A DNA stretch of 64,000 nt from Citrobacter braakii (GCF_002075345.1 NZ_NAEW01000015.1:1-64000), one strand, 5' to 3'; shown: positions 1 through 7,787, counted from the first letter of the stretch. Notes: generated by a model not told the origin, from the sequence alone. A program made the numbers and translations.

Positions 1-640
1 ACGTCAGGGGCATGACTATCCGGTCTGCCACCGGGGTGTAGTACGCCCGGTCCTGGAAACGGGGCTCCAGCTGTACACCGGTTGCCTCCAGCATCGTCTT
101 AACATCCGCCAGACGTTCGGGGGAAACCACGGCGTAATCTTCACCCGGTCGGCCGGTACCGTCATCCGGCTGCATGTGTGCAGGCAGACCGTCACACTGC
201 GCCACGTTAAAAAGGTTAAGCTGGCGCAGCATGGGGACGGTCTCCTTCAGCGGATTACCATCGGTATCGTACAGCCTGTTACCGTGTTCATCCTCTGCCG
301 GTTTTGTCCAGTCCTTATAGATAACCGCGAGACTACCGGTTTCACCCTTACGGACCTGACCTCCGGCTTCCTGCGCCTGTCGGTACGTCAGCCAGAGGTT
401 GCTGGCATAACCGCCGTCAACGGCGGCCATCCACAACAGCAGCACATTCACTCCGCTGTAGCAACGTCCCGTCAGGGCATTCGACGGTAAACCACCCGTA
501 CAGACCTGCCCCGCACTCTGCCACGGCCTGCGCCAGGGTGCAGTACCCTGTTCAAGCGCGGCAACAATACGGTCAGTCACCATCTGATAAACATCAGCAT
601 GCGTCGTCTTTCCGGATGAACCTTTTTTATGTTTTTTCAC
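1..640 (-). CDS. ardC: ArdC-type antirestriction protein, N-terminal part (runs off the window)
   Basis: The frame reads leftward from a GTG at 638-640 with a GAGGAG ribosome site just upstream and is still open at base 1, giving about 213 residues. The product begins MKKHKKGSSGKTTHADVYQ and carries the signature of the ArdC N-terminal ssDNA-binding domain (DUF1738): TDRIVAALEQGTAPWRRPW, a conserved L-W segment and RKGETGSLAVIYKDW. Known family members bind single-stranded DNA and protect incoming plasmid DNA from host restriction early in conjugation; many also carry a C-terminal zincin-like metalloprotease, which here would lie outside the window. The ATG immediately upstream of the GTG hits a stop after five codons, so GTG is the likely start. 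It is the last visible gene of a leftward run of small plasmid genes, a setting typical of a conjugative leading region. Confidence 0.85.
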   Translation of the reverse strand, partial: MKKHKKGSSGKTTHADVYQMVTDRIVAALEQGTAPWRRPWQSAGQVCTGGLPSNALTGRCYSGVNVLLLWMAAVDGGYASNLWLTYRQAQEAGGQVRKGETGSLAVIYKDWTKPAEDEHGNRLYDTDGNPLKETVPMLRQLNLFNVAQCDGLPAHMQPDDGTGRPGEDYAVVSPERLADVKTMLEATGVQLEPRFQDRAYYTPVADRIVMPLT

Positions 641-782
641 GGGGAACTCCTCATAATAAAGGCGCACCCCGACCGTGACGCGGCAGGGTAACGCCACGTC
701 ACGATGGTTCCGGTACCGCCGCCAGGCGACCGTCCGGAATATAAGGTTAAAACTCACCGGCAATCACTTACCGGAATCAGGG

Positions 783-1100
783 TCAGTCTGCCGTTACCGG
801 CGCATCATCACTGAGACGACGGTAAATCAGCTCACCCTCAGGGCTTCTCGTCACCGACAGGTCCGGTTTATACGTGCCGGGCGTGCTACCTTCCGGCGCG
901 ACCCGTTCAATATACTGACCACCAGGCTCCATAAGCTCTGCGGCGGTCAACACTTTGTTCCGGTCGGTGATATTCCAGAAATCACTGACCAGACGGGTAG
1001 TCTCGTCATGACTGAAGTCGGCGGGAACTTCCACCACTTCTGAAAATTCCACCCGTACAATCTGATGCACAATAATCAGTTTTGTATTCTGTTCACTCAT
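783..1100 (-). CDS. Hypothetical plasmid protein, 105 aa
   Basis: A complete leftward frame of 105 residues starting MSEQNTKLIIVHQIVRVEF, acidic and soluble, with no signal peptide or membrane segment. The start is preceded by an ACGGAGAGACTGAG ribosome site. It lies about 140 bases upstream of ardC in the same direction and downstream of three further small leftward genes, so it probably belongs to the same plasmid transcription unit. I do not recognise the family. Beta-rich composition (VHQIVRVEFSEVVEV, LSVTRSPEGELIYRRL) suggests a small globular fold, but nothing points to a function. Confidence 0.6.
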   Translation of the reverse strand: MSEQNTKLIIVHQIVRVEFSEVVEVPADFSHDETTRLVSDFWNITDRNKVLTAAELMEPGGQYIERVAPEGSTPGTYKPDLSVTRSPEGELIYRRLSDDAPVTAD

Positions 1101-1144
1101 CTCAGTCTCTCCGTATGGTTCAACCGGAATGCCCTGACCGGGAG

Positions 1145-1622
1145 TTATCCCTGTCTGCGCTCATCCAGAAAATGATGGGCTTCAGTAAACAGATCCTTCA
1201 GCTCATAGCGGATGCCGGAGAATGGCGTCTCAGCGGCTCCGATGAGTGAAAGAACATGTCACAGTAACGTGATGCCAGCTTTTCACCGGTCACCGTCACG
1301 CTGAGCTTTATACGTAACAGGTAAAACCCGCTATCAGCGTTGTTGAATCAAACTGCAGGCTGGCAGGGAGTCTGATGCTGTAGTTAACGCCCCCGGTCGG
1401 ATGCATGCGATGCCTGAAGAAATGGAAATACCCTTTCCGGAGCCCGAACATACGGACTTCGCGTGTCTCCATGTACTGCCATACCTCGCCAAAATGCTCA
1501 GCGACGGCTGGCTGTGATAATGCCTGGTTCGCTTTATGTTCCCCGAGCGCACTCCACATCAGATGCCATTCATTACAGTCCGGGTGGACAAGTGTGATGC
1601 CGTTAAATGAGCTTGTGGTCAT
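1145..1622 (-). pseudogene. Hypothetical plasmid gene broken by two apparent frameshifts
   Basis: A frame starts at ATG 1620-1622 (MTTSSFNGITLVHPDCNEW) behind an AGGAG site and ends at 1308 after about 104 residues (...STTLIAGFTCYV). Coding-like sequence continues in a second frame (RIKLSVTVTGEKLASRYCDM) and then a third (LSLIGAAETPFSGIRYELK) to a TAA at 1145-1147. Joined, the three segments make one plausible protein of about 155 residues, so two single-base indels near 1310-1320 and 1245-1255 are inferred. Alternatively only the 104-residue product is made. The family is not recognised; the aromatic-rich segment YFHFFRHRMHPTGGVNYSIR is its most distinctive part. Confidence 0.45.
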
Positions 1623-1738
1623 ACGAGGGATCCTCTCCTGAAAAGTATAAAGAAGGAGATAACCCCCTGTGAGGGAGGTTTCTCCCGTCACAGGTTGTAA
1701 AATGAAAACGTGCGATACACACACGTGTGAAACCGACG

Positions 1739-1999
1739 TCATCGCGGGATATCATGGTAAATAAGTCTGCGCTCAGCCAGCGACTGGCGGGCCAGCGCAA
1801 ACAGCGTCTGTCTCTTGGCGGATACCAGAGAACGTACGTTGACAACGGTGGTAATGAAAATTACCTGATGCTCAGCGGTCAACTGTGACCATACTTCCGA
1901 TGCCATCTGGCGCAGCCACGGAGTGATCACTCGTTGTGACGGCAGAAGTACCATCAGTACATGTAAAAAACGAAAAAGCACGTTGAGTAAAAAAATCAT
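1739..1999 (-). CDS. Small hypothetical protein with hydrophobic N-terminus, 86 aa
   Basis: A leftward frame of 86 residues starting MIFLLNVLFRFLHVLMVLLP. A longer version with five more residues is possible from 2014, but the AAGGAG site lies directly before the 1999 ATG and decides that start. Residues 1-20 form a hydrophobic segment that could be a membrane anchor or signal-like helix; the remainder is a helical, basic region (SLVSAKRQTLFALARQSLAERR). It sits between other small leftward plasmid genes. No family is recognised. Confidence 0.55.
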   Translation of the reverse strand: MIFLLNVLFRFLHVLMVLLPSQRVITPWLRQMASEVWSQLTAEHQVIFITTVVNVRSLVSAKRQTLFALARQSLAERRLIYHDIPR

Positions 2000-2088
2000 G
2001 GAGTTCTCCTTCATCTGAAATCAAACGGAGAAAACTCCTCCCGTGACGGAAGCATTTTCTCCCGCAGGGACAGTAGTGATGTGAACAG

Positions 2089-2391
2089 TCAGGCTATATC
2101 CCAGGCATAACGCAGATGCGCCAGCTGGCAGGCCTGATGGTGCGCCACGCTCATGGCGTGACGGAAGGTGTTGTACGTACCACAGTCCATCACCTTTCCA
2201 TAAGAAAAGGTCAGAACGGTATAACCGGTACGCTTACAGACGAGTGTATGGAATCTTCCATTTTCATCCTCGCGTACTTCAGCCCGAAAGCTGAGGTAAC
2301 CCGTATGATTGGCAATCCAGTCACCCGATGTGCAGGTATCATGAGGCAGCAGCCGGTATAAGGCCCTGCTCAGTACAGTGATGAGTCGCAT
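2089..2391 (-). CDS. Small hypothetical protein, 100 aa
   Basis: A leftward frame of 100 residues starting MRLITVLSRALYRLLPHDT. The frame is open 11 codons further upstream, but a GGGAG ribosome site six bases before the 2391 ATG supports the shorter form. The protein contains HTLVCKRTGYTVLTFSYG and a histidine-rich C-terminal helix (FRHAMSVAHHQACQLAHLR). It is the first gene downstream of structured repeat copy 1, whose conserved part ends about 115 bases upstream, so that element may drive or regulate it. Function unknown. Confidence 0.55.
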   Translation of the reverse strand: MRLITVLSRALYRLLPHDTCTSGDWIANHTGYLSFRAEVREDENGRFHTLVCKRTGYTVLTFSYGKVMDCGTYNTFRHAMSVAHHQACQLAHLRYAWDIA

Positions 2392-2507
2392 GGTTTTCTC
2401 CCAAAAAACGGAGAAAACCTTCACCAGTTGCGGGGGGAAGTTTTCCCCGCAAGGGTGTGAATGTCGTGAAACAACCAGCCCTTAATAAAGGCGGTAAAGT
2501 AAGATAC

Positions 2508-2740
2508 ATCAACCTCCATTGTACTCAACCGAGCACAACACCCGTTTCCAGAGGTTAAACGGGTGTACCGTCCGAAGACGCTGCCTTCCAGGCCACGGCA
2601 GCATTTGCAATGGAGCACCCAAAGGCGTCAGTTCCAGCTCCGCTGACTTTTGCATGTGACCGCCCGAAGGCTCCTCTTTCAGGTCACCGGGTACAGTTTC
2701 CTGTACCGAAGGTATTTGCAGTTGTCTCAGGGACAACGAA
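2508..2740 (-). repeat. Structured 233-nt repeat, copy 1 (candidate ssDNA promoter or ncRNA)
   Basis: This segment recurs at 5194-5427 in the same orientation with roughly 90% identity by eye. Read on the minus strand it is a string of hairpins: GTTGTC/GACAAC, GTACAG-GAAA-CTGTAC with a GNRA-like loop, GTGACC/GGTCAC enclosing GCC-TTCG-GGC, GTCAG/CTGAC, CGTC-TTCG-GACG, a perfect 10-bp stem ACACCCGTTT/AAACGGGTGT (2538-2547 with 2557-2566) and GTGCTC/GAGTAC. Short frames run through it, but an indel changes frame between the copies, which argues against coding. It precedes the leftward small plasmid genes. By position and foldability it resembles the Frpo/ssi class of single-strand promoters of F-like leading regions; that assignment is inference. 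Confidence 0.6.
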
Positions 2741-3513
2741 TTAGCGTGTTTATCTTAATCAGACAGCAGGGAAAAATTCAAGACGTGCGATGATGTTTTT
2801 TTGTTCGATTCGGAAATCGCGACAGCCCCGTATCATTACACTAGACTGTCGTCACCGTATTCAGCTTTACCGGATATGGGGCTGCGGGGGCGGACGGAAA
2901 TAAAACAACCTCGCCCCAGCCTGCCGGAGCCAGACTAACAACCCCAAAAATCGCTGCAGCGTCGTATACCCGTTTCCTGATATATCGTTATTTTATAACC
3001 CGGTGGCATACGACGCTGCAGGGTAAACCGGCATCAATCCGTCATATCACATTTTACTGTCTGTCTCATCCCGCTATACTTTTATCGCAAATATCAGCGC
3101 TTTCCGGATCCGTTCCAAGTTTATAATGTGTACCTGCCGGTAGCTGTTTACCCTGTTACCAAAAACAATATGAACTATCGGCATACCCGCGTTCACTCTT
3201 TTAAGCCAGGTGTTCAGCGAAGCCATACCCTGAATGGCTTCATCCGTACGTCAACCCAGCGCCCAGCACAGTTTCATTATAACCACCACCAGATAACGTT
3301 TTTTCTCCATCATATCCTCCGTCACATAACAAAAATTCTTCAGACCTGTTTCTGACTCCCAGATGTAACAACAAAAATAAATCATGGTATTCTTTCGGGA
3401 ATTATGCGCTCTTTCGTTTCCTGATATTCAATTTAATGCAGCGTTCAGTTGTCGTGCCAGTCTTTCAGATTTATGTCCTTCCGGGAAACAGTTATGAAAA
3501 TCATATCGCTTTG
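2741..3513. other. Non-coding region with long dyads beside the recombinase gene
   Basis: No convincing gene is present; a 75-codon frame at 3128-3355 lacks a ribosome site and family features. The region contains two large inverted repeats: CAGCCCCGTATC (2823-2834) against GATATGGGGCTG (2873-2884), 11 of 12 paired, and a perfect 14-bp pair CTGCAGCGTCGTAT (2954-2967) with ATACGACGCTGCAG (3008-3021) around a 40-base AT-rich loop. Lying downstream of a tyrosine recombinase gene, they could be recombination sites, terminators or ssDNA structures. Confidence 0.5.
2954..3021. repeat. Perfect 14-bp inverted repeat with 40-nt AT-rich spacer
   Basis: The arms CTGCAGCGTCGTAT and ATACGACGCTGCAG are exact reverse complements. 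The spacer is AT-rich in its middle. No poly-T tract follows either arm, so a simple intrinsic terminator is less likely than a protein-binding or recombination site. Confidence 0.7.
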
Positions 3514-4422
3514 TCATTCCTCCACCTCTCCTTTCTGGCTGTAAACACGTTTAATATAATCACCACGTCCGTCACCATGCCCTAAATCAACGGACGTCAG
3601 CGCGCAGGCTTCCTTAGAAGTAAAACCTTTCGATATATAATATTTCTCTGCATCCTGTGCGTAGGCATAACGTAATGCGTGATTTGAGTTTTCATATTTC
3701 AGACCACCATCACGTCGCATGACGTTAATATAACGATCCATTGCCTGTTTCAGGGAGGGACGGTCGATCAGTTTTCCGTTATTCCTTTCTGCCTGTATCA
3801 GCGCATTATTAATTGCCGAAAGCACTTTTTCACGATCCACAATACGGGTGTCACGGGTTCGTCCACCTTTGGTTCCGAAAATAACACGCACGCACTCCTT
3901 ATTATCCAGCACAGCCTGTTTCCAGGTTTTCAGTGATTTTACCGACTGGACCGCTTCTTCATTTCTCAGCCCCAGATAACGGGAAAGTTGCATGACTGCC
4001 GCCACACCTTCGTCTTTAATTCTTATACGGGCGAGCGCCTCATGATAGCGCTCGTCCGTAATGGCCGTCTTTGTTCCCGCACGACTGGCCCCGTCAATGC
4101 CGAGCGCCTTATTACTCAACCGTTCATGATTCGGATCTGCCATTTTAGTCCTTCCGGCCTGATTTAATACCTGACGAATCCCGGCCATTTCATTCTGTAA
4201 TGTTCGGTACGAAATACCTTCATTCTTACGGCTTACAATATACTGTTCAATATGACGGACTTTCAGCTGACCGGCTGAACGTATCTGAATATTTAATCCC
4301 GCCAGACGGACGGCAACACGTTCTGATATTTTCATCCGGTTCGAAACCGTTTTAAATGCGCCGCCCGCTCTTTTTGCCAGCGTCACCATATCCCGTTTAA
4401 ACAGTTTTTCACTTCTGGACAT
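3514..4422 (-). CDS. Plasmid/island tyrosine recombinase (Integrase_1 family)
   Basis: A 302-residue protein with an N-terminal SAM-like core-binding domain (about residues 1-105, helical and basic) and a catalytic domain. Catalytic features visible are Arg153 in RYLGLRNEEA, a basic beta-hairpin FGTKGGRTRDTR (about 182-193), the HxLR motif HALRYAYA (His248, Arg251), His282 in DLGHGDGR, and a C-terminal nucleophile tyrosine (Tyr289 or Tyr294 in DYIKRVYSQ). The set matches Phage_int_SAM_2 plus Integrase_1 proteins common on enterobacterial plasmids and islands, which cut and join DNA at specific sites for integration or multimer resolution. Strong dyads lie on both sides (2823-3021 and 4638-4975), natural candidates for its targets. 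No recognised excisionase is nearby. It appears intact. Confidence 0.85.
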   Translation of the reverse strand: MSRSEKLFKRDMVTLAKRAGGAFKTVSNRMKISERVAVRLAGLNIQIRSAGQLKVRHIEQYIVSRKNEGISYRTLQNEMAGIRQVLNQAGRTKMADPNHERLSNKALGIDGASRAGTKTAITDERYHEALARIRIKDEGVAAVMQLSRYLGLRNEEAVQSVKSLKTWKQAVLDNKECVRVIFGTKGGRTRDTRIVDREKVLSAINNALIQAERNNGKLIDRPSLKQAMDRYINVMRRDGGLKYENSNHALRYAYAQDAEKYYISKGFTSKEACALTSVDLGHGDGRGDYIKRVYSQKGEVEE

Positions 4423-5193
4423 CCCGTTTTCTCCTTAACAAAACGTACAGCAACGGGAGCCGTTCTCCCGTATAAAAACACCAGTACATCTCCCCCGACG
4501 ACACGGTTGTTTCTGCGCTTCCTGCGGCTTAACGGATATCTGTGCATCAGGGTATGCAAAGATGTTGAGGTATTGAGGGGTATCAAATCAGAGTCAACTG
4601 ATCGCAGCATTTACTGTACCTGTTTCCAGGTTTCCCCCGACGTCATCCTCATGACGTCGCCATCGATATCGCGTTAATTCTCTCCTTTTTTTCAATAAGT
4701 AAGGCGTTTTCATTACGATTTTCCGTACTGTAACGCGTGGGGTTAATAGCATCCTGAATCGCTGTTTACGAATGCACTACGTGTTGGTCGGATTGTCAAA
4801 CCTTCCGGCAAAGCCCGTAAAACGGATTCAAAACGTCCGGCGCTTCGCGCGTCACTTTGTCATCGTTTCACTTGAACAAAGTGACGCGCGCGTACTCAGA
4901 CCGTCAGTGCATGGTCCGGAAGATACCCCAAATGTTGTGACGCTCGTCAACGTTTTAAGACGTTGAACGTCAGCGCACGCCAAATGTGGCATACCCGTAC
5001 ATGCATGAGATTGTCTGAGCAGGCAGCTCAAAAAGTAGATATACGAAGAAACGGCAGAAAAACCGTTCTGTATGACTCACTGCGATCCGGGACTCAGCCC
5101 TCATTCCCCGTTATAAGCAGGGATAAATCGCCAGTACTGCATAAGATCTGTCTGAGAGATCAGCATCCGAAAAACAGACGCAATAGTTAGTGT
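4423..5193. other. Non-coding region rich in inverted repeats upstream of the recombinase
   Basis: No gene is supported here. Three strong dyads stand out: CGACGTCAT-CCTC-ATGACGTCG (4638-4659); a perfect 15-bp pair CGCGCGTCACTTTGT (4846-4860) with ACAAAGTGACGCGCG (4876-4890); and TCAACGT-TTTAAG-ACGTTGA near 4946-4966, itself flanked by TGACG and CGTCA. The density of perfect dyads is far above chance. Possible roles are recombinase binding, a resolution site, or a replication or transfer initiation site. Confidence 0.5.
4846..4890. repeat. Perfect 15-bp inverted repeat
   Basis: CGCGCGTCACTTTGT and its exact reverse complement are separated by 15 bases. It is the strongest dyad between the recombinase gene and structured repeat copy 2. 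Confidence 0.75.
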
Positions 5194-5427
5194 ATCAACC
5201 TCCATCGTACTCATCCGAGCACAACTCCCGTTTCCAGAGGTTAAACGGGTGTACCGTCCGAAGACGCTGCCTTCCAGGCTACGACAGCATTTGCAATGGA
5301 GCACCCGAAGGTGTCAGTTTCAGCTCCCACTGACTTTTGCATGTGACCGCCCGAAGGCTCCTCTTCCAGGTCACCGGGTACAGTTTCCTGTACCGGAGGT
5401 ATTTGCAGTTGTCCTGTGGACAACGAA
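5194..5427 (-). repeat. Structured 233-nt repeat, copy 2
   Basis: A direct repeat of 2508-2740. The minus strand keeps the same hairpins, with a compensating change in the first one (GTTGTCC/GGACAAC here, GTTGTC with a larger loop in copy 1) and three TTCG-capped stems (GCC/GGC, CACC/GGTG and CGTC/GACG). Conservation stops at the same boundary on each side (AACCTCCAT at one end, GACAACGAA at the other). It lies upstream of the leftward recombinase gene and its dyad-rich leader, again as if it could promote leftward transcription. Confidence 0.6.
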
Positions 5428-5526
5428 TAAACGGTCTGATAGTAGATCAACTCTTTCGTTCAGATCAACTCCGATCATCAAAAAACTTTATCGCGCTTCC
5501 GCCCCGGTAACCGGCTCCGGCTGCAG

Positions 5527-6102
5527 CTAAAAATAATATCGCCCCTTATCCTGACATTCTGTTCTGACCGGAAGATAATTACCCTCAAATATCTTCTCCG
5601 CCATTTTTATATCACCGCAAACCCGCAGTTTCAGCGCACAAATCAGCCTTCCAGTAAGATCAAAACTGATTTTTACTGCACTCTCATTCATAAAGATTAA
5701 ATTCTCTTCATCACCGAAATTTTCACGCTTCAGTATATTCCATTTCGCCGGTGTCAGCAGATACCCCTTCCAGCCCGCATTCTTCAGTATTTCCATCACT
5801 CGGGTAAAACGAAAATAACCAGCCTGTCCGCTGATATCTTTCTGGCAGGAGGAATAAATATACTCCAGTTTTACCCTCAGACCTGCATTATGTCCTTTCA
5901 GTCTTCCGTCATTTATCAGCCAGTCCATTTCTGATGAAACGGTCCGGGGGAAAATTTTCTTTTTCTTCGCTGTAGCCAGCCAGTTCATAATAAAAAGATG
6001 CTCTGATAGCTCAGACGTTATTCTTCCGTCTCGCCAGGCCATTTTTATGGCAATCAGCGCACTCCATGAAAATAATTCTAAAATTTCATTTCTGTCTTTC
6101 AT
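5527..6102 (-). CDS. DUF2913 family protein
   Basis: A 191-residue protein that I recognise as DUF2913 from its N-terminal pattern: LFSWSALIAIKMAWRDGRIT, ENLF-like EHLFIMNWLATAKKKKIFPR, DWLINDGR and LRVKLEYIYSSC. This family is frequent on enterobacterial plasmids and near fimbrial or conjugative genes; its function is unknown. The C-terminal third is more divergent than the core. There is no signal peptide or membrane segment. The start is the ATG at 6102. It is followed by structured repeat copy 2, and the AT-rich 6103-6200 interval before it may hold its promoter. Confidence 0.75.
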   Translation of the reverse strand: MKDRNEILELFSWSALIAIKMAWRDGRITSELSEHLFIMNWLATAKKKKIFPRTVSSEMDWLINDGRLKGHNAGLRVKLEYIYSSCQKDISGQAGYFRFTRVMEILKNAGWKGYLLTPAKWNILKRENFGDEENLIFMNESAVKISFDLTGRLICALKLRVCGDIKMAEKIFEGNYLPVRTECQDKGRYYF

Positions 6103-6201
6103 TTTTCACCCAAACTCATTAAACAGAATAAAACAGAGCTCAGCCATTGATAATGTAACTGGTTAAAAAGCGACATAACATATCTCAAAGTATTATTTAT
6201 T

Positions 6202-6378
6202 CTAATCCCCAACCTGCCTCCACTTTTTTCTCACTTCCTTTCCCGGCATTAGCCCGAAACTATATTCACTAAACGTTTCTTCATCTCTGAAATATCCATA
6301 CCCGCGTTTAATAAACACGCCACGATGTAGTTTCAGGCAGGATATCACATCACTTAAATCAGACTCAGGAATTAGCAT
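6202..6378 (-). CDS. Short hypothetical protein, possibly truncated by an IS200-like remnant
   Basis: A short leftward frame of 58 residues from the ATG at 6378 (MLIPESDLSDVISCLKLHR...). The frame extends two codons further to a TTG inside the transposase remnant beginning at 6380, so the original 5' end may have been replaced by that insertion. The sequence contains GVFIKRGYGYFRDEETFSEY and a basic end. I do not recognise it. It may be the C-terminal remainder of a longer gene rather than a full small gene. Confidence 0.35.
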   Translation of the reverse strand: MLIPESDLSDVISCLKLHRGVFIKRGYGYFRDEETFSEYSFGLMPGKEVRKKWRQVGD

Positions 6379-6379
6379 A

Positions 6380-6484
6380 TTCAAAGGCGTTCTGTGGACA
6401 CCGAGTTATTTTGCAAGTAGCTGCGGAAGTGCGCCGATTTCGATCATCCGGCAATACATTGAGCAGCAGCAAACACCAAGTTAG
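6380..6484 (+). pseudogene. C-terminal fragment of an IS200/IS605-type TnpA (Y1 transposase)
   Basis: The plus-strand frame from 6380 reads FKGVLWTPSYFASSCGSAP then ISIIRQYIEQQQTPS and stops at TAG 6482-6484. This is the characteristic C-terminus of HUH Y1 transposases of the IS200/IS605 family (LW-PSYF...G-API-IIRQYIE-Q). The catalytic HUH motif and tyrosine, which lie upstream in intact proteins, are absent, so the fragment cannot act. A palindromic end follows 20 bases downstream. Confidence 0.8.
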
Positions 6485-6503
6485 TCGGAAAACCACGCCT
6501 TAT

Positions 6504-6546
6504 ATCCCCGCCCTGAAGGACGGGGTTTTACGGCGCACCTGATAAA
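6504..6546. mobile_element. Palindromic end of an IS200/IS605-type element
   Basis: The stem CCCCGCCC-TGAA-GGACGGGG (6506-6525) followed by TTTTACGGCGCACCTGATAA resembles the subterminal hairpin and right end of IS200/IS605-family elements. About 40 nearly identical bases recur at 57840-57880. Here it lies just after the TnpA remnant, as expected of its own right end. Confidence 0.6.
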
Positions 6547-6647
6547 CCAGTTCAGACAATCCGCGAACCACTCTTCTGCTCACTGCCACCTCTGACATCT
6601 TTACCGTATATTGTTATTTCAGTGCCGAAAAACCGCATCTAATTACC

Positions 6648-6953
6648 TTAACGCTCGTTATCCGGGTATCTCTCCGTTTTACTGCCCTTCGGCTGATATT
6701 CTTTAGGAAGATAAATCACCGAAAAATATTTCACAAGCCGGCTGCCTCCCCGGGTTTTCTCATAGGTTCCGAGTAGTTCGCAGCGTATTCCGTCTGTCCG
6801 TCTCATTATTCTGTGAATAACAAGACGCGCCATGTGAATATGCAGTCTGAAGCGTTTCGCCACTTCTTTCGCCGTTACTCCCCTGCCCTGTTCATACACC
6901 CAGCGGGCTGTTTTCCTTTCCAAAATTTCCTCCTCAGCCTGGTTTAACGCCAA
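6648..6953 (-). CDS. Small winged-helix DNA-binding protein (CaiF/GrlA-like?)
   Basis: A 101-residue protein. After a helical start, RGVTAKEVAKRFRLHIHMARLVIHRIMRR (about residues 24-52) fits a helix-turn-helix with a recognition helix, followed by a basic wing (TRGGSRLVKYFSVIYL). Length and layout recall the small CaiF/GrlA-type and PapI/FaeA-type regulators carried on enterobacterial virulence plasmids, but no family signature is decisive. It is transcribed leftward, away from the PerC-like gene at 7203, which gives a divergent pair of candidate regulators. It is probably a transcription factor with an unknown target. Confidence 0.55.
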   Translation of the reverse strand: MALNQAEEEILERKTARWVYEQGRGVTAKEVAKRFRLHIHMARLVIHRIMRRTDGIRCELLGTYEKTRGGSRLVKYFSVIYLPKEYQPKGSKTERYPDNER

Positions 6954-7202
6954 AATGATCCCCCAGCTATCTTTATGAATGTTCTTTCATATGCAGCCAG
7001 GAATAATCAAGACGGGACTTGCAACCGTCCTTCTGAAGGAGCTATCGTTCTGCTGTTGCGGTGCTGAGGGCTTTATCCTGTATAACACCTGACGTTGACA
7101 GAGATACCGGTTGCTGTTTCCGGTATACCGGTACCTCAACAACTTTTCTTATTACTGGTTCTCACCCAGACTGAACCACCGGTGTGACCACTTCCCGGGG
7201 CG

Positions 7203-7493
7203 ATGGCAATGATTCACGACGAAAAAGCACAAAAACTGGAGCAGGCCGGATTATATCGTCGCGCAGCCGCACGCTGGCTCACCGTTCTGGACGGTTATCG
7301 TGATGCGTCTTCCCGCGAATGGGTTGTCCGCCGACGTCTGTGGTGTCTTCAGCAGGCTGAGGTTCCGCGCCCCGTCACCGAGACCTTCGGGGATATCCGC
7401 CAAGCCGCCACCGCGCTGCAGAAAAAAATGGGACTCTGGCAGCCTGACGGGGATGCCTTCAGAACAGTTAAAAAACATTCGTCGCGAAAATGA
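7203..7493 (+). CDS. PerC family transcriptional activator
   Basis: A 96-residue protein beginning MAMIHDEKAQKLEQAGLYR. The core DEKAQKLEQAGLYRRAAARW, the WVVRRRLWCLQQAE segment and FGDIRQAATALQKKMG are the hallmarks of PerC-like regulators, first known from the EPEC virulence plasmid, where PerC activates LEE genes; phage and plasmid relatives act on virulence or adhesion genes. The last dozen residues (FRTVKKHSSRK) are basic and unlike the family, so the C-terminus may be altered. A good intrinsic terminator lies at 7653-7681. A trans-acting role on the pilus or other surface genes in this window is possible but only inferred. Confidence 0.8.
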   Translation: MAMIHDEKAQKLEQAGLYRRAAARWLTVLDGYRDASSREWVVRRRLWCLQQAEVPRPVTETFGDIRQAATALQKKMGLWQPDGDAFRTVKKHSSRK

Positions 7494-7652
7494 ACGTTAC
7501 TGCACAGCCTGTATTGTGACTGACTGATGAATGTGAAAAACATACTTGCATTTTCCCAGCTGCATTCCCCACACTCTTACTGATGAGTCTGGTTGTCCGA
7601 ATAAGGCTGGTTATAGTCCATTATTTTATTCATTTTACCGATATTCATTATC

Positions 7653-7681
7653 GCCCGGTTCGTGTGTACCGGGCTTTTTTT
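7653..7681 (+). terminator. Intrinsic terminator after the PerC-like gene
   Basis: The stem GCCCGGT-TCGTGTGT-ACCGGGC (7653-7674) is followed directly by seven T residues on the plus strand. Confidence 0.8.
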
Positions 7682-7759
7682 GCTCCGGGTTCCGGTATGA
7701 CGGCGTATCAGGCGGGGTTTACGGGGAACAAACCCGTCGCTAAGTTTTTAATGCAGTAT

Positions 7760-7787
7760 GTTGTAATAGTATTATTGATACTACAAC
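7760..7787 (+). promoter_or_regulatory. Dyad upstream of kfrA-like gene, candidate autoregulatory operator
   Basis: An imperfect dyad with GTTGTA at one end and TACAAC at the other, internally TAGTAT/ATACTA-like, lies 25 bases before the start. KfrA proteins of IncP plasmids bind and repress their own promoter, so this is the natural operator candidate. Confidence 0.5.

Noticed and set aside
2421-2736. Short minus-strand ORFs through the structured repeat (also at 5101-5450)
   Set aside because: They occur in both repeat copies, but an indel changes the frame between copies while hairpins are kept; the signal is better explained by nucleic acid structure.
3128-3355. 75-codon plus-strand ORF
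   Set aside because: It lies in dyad-rich non-coding DNA, has no ribosome site and no protein-like composition.
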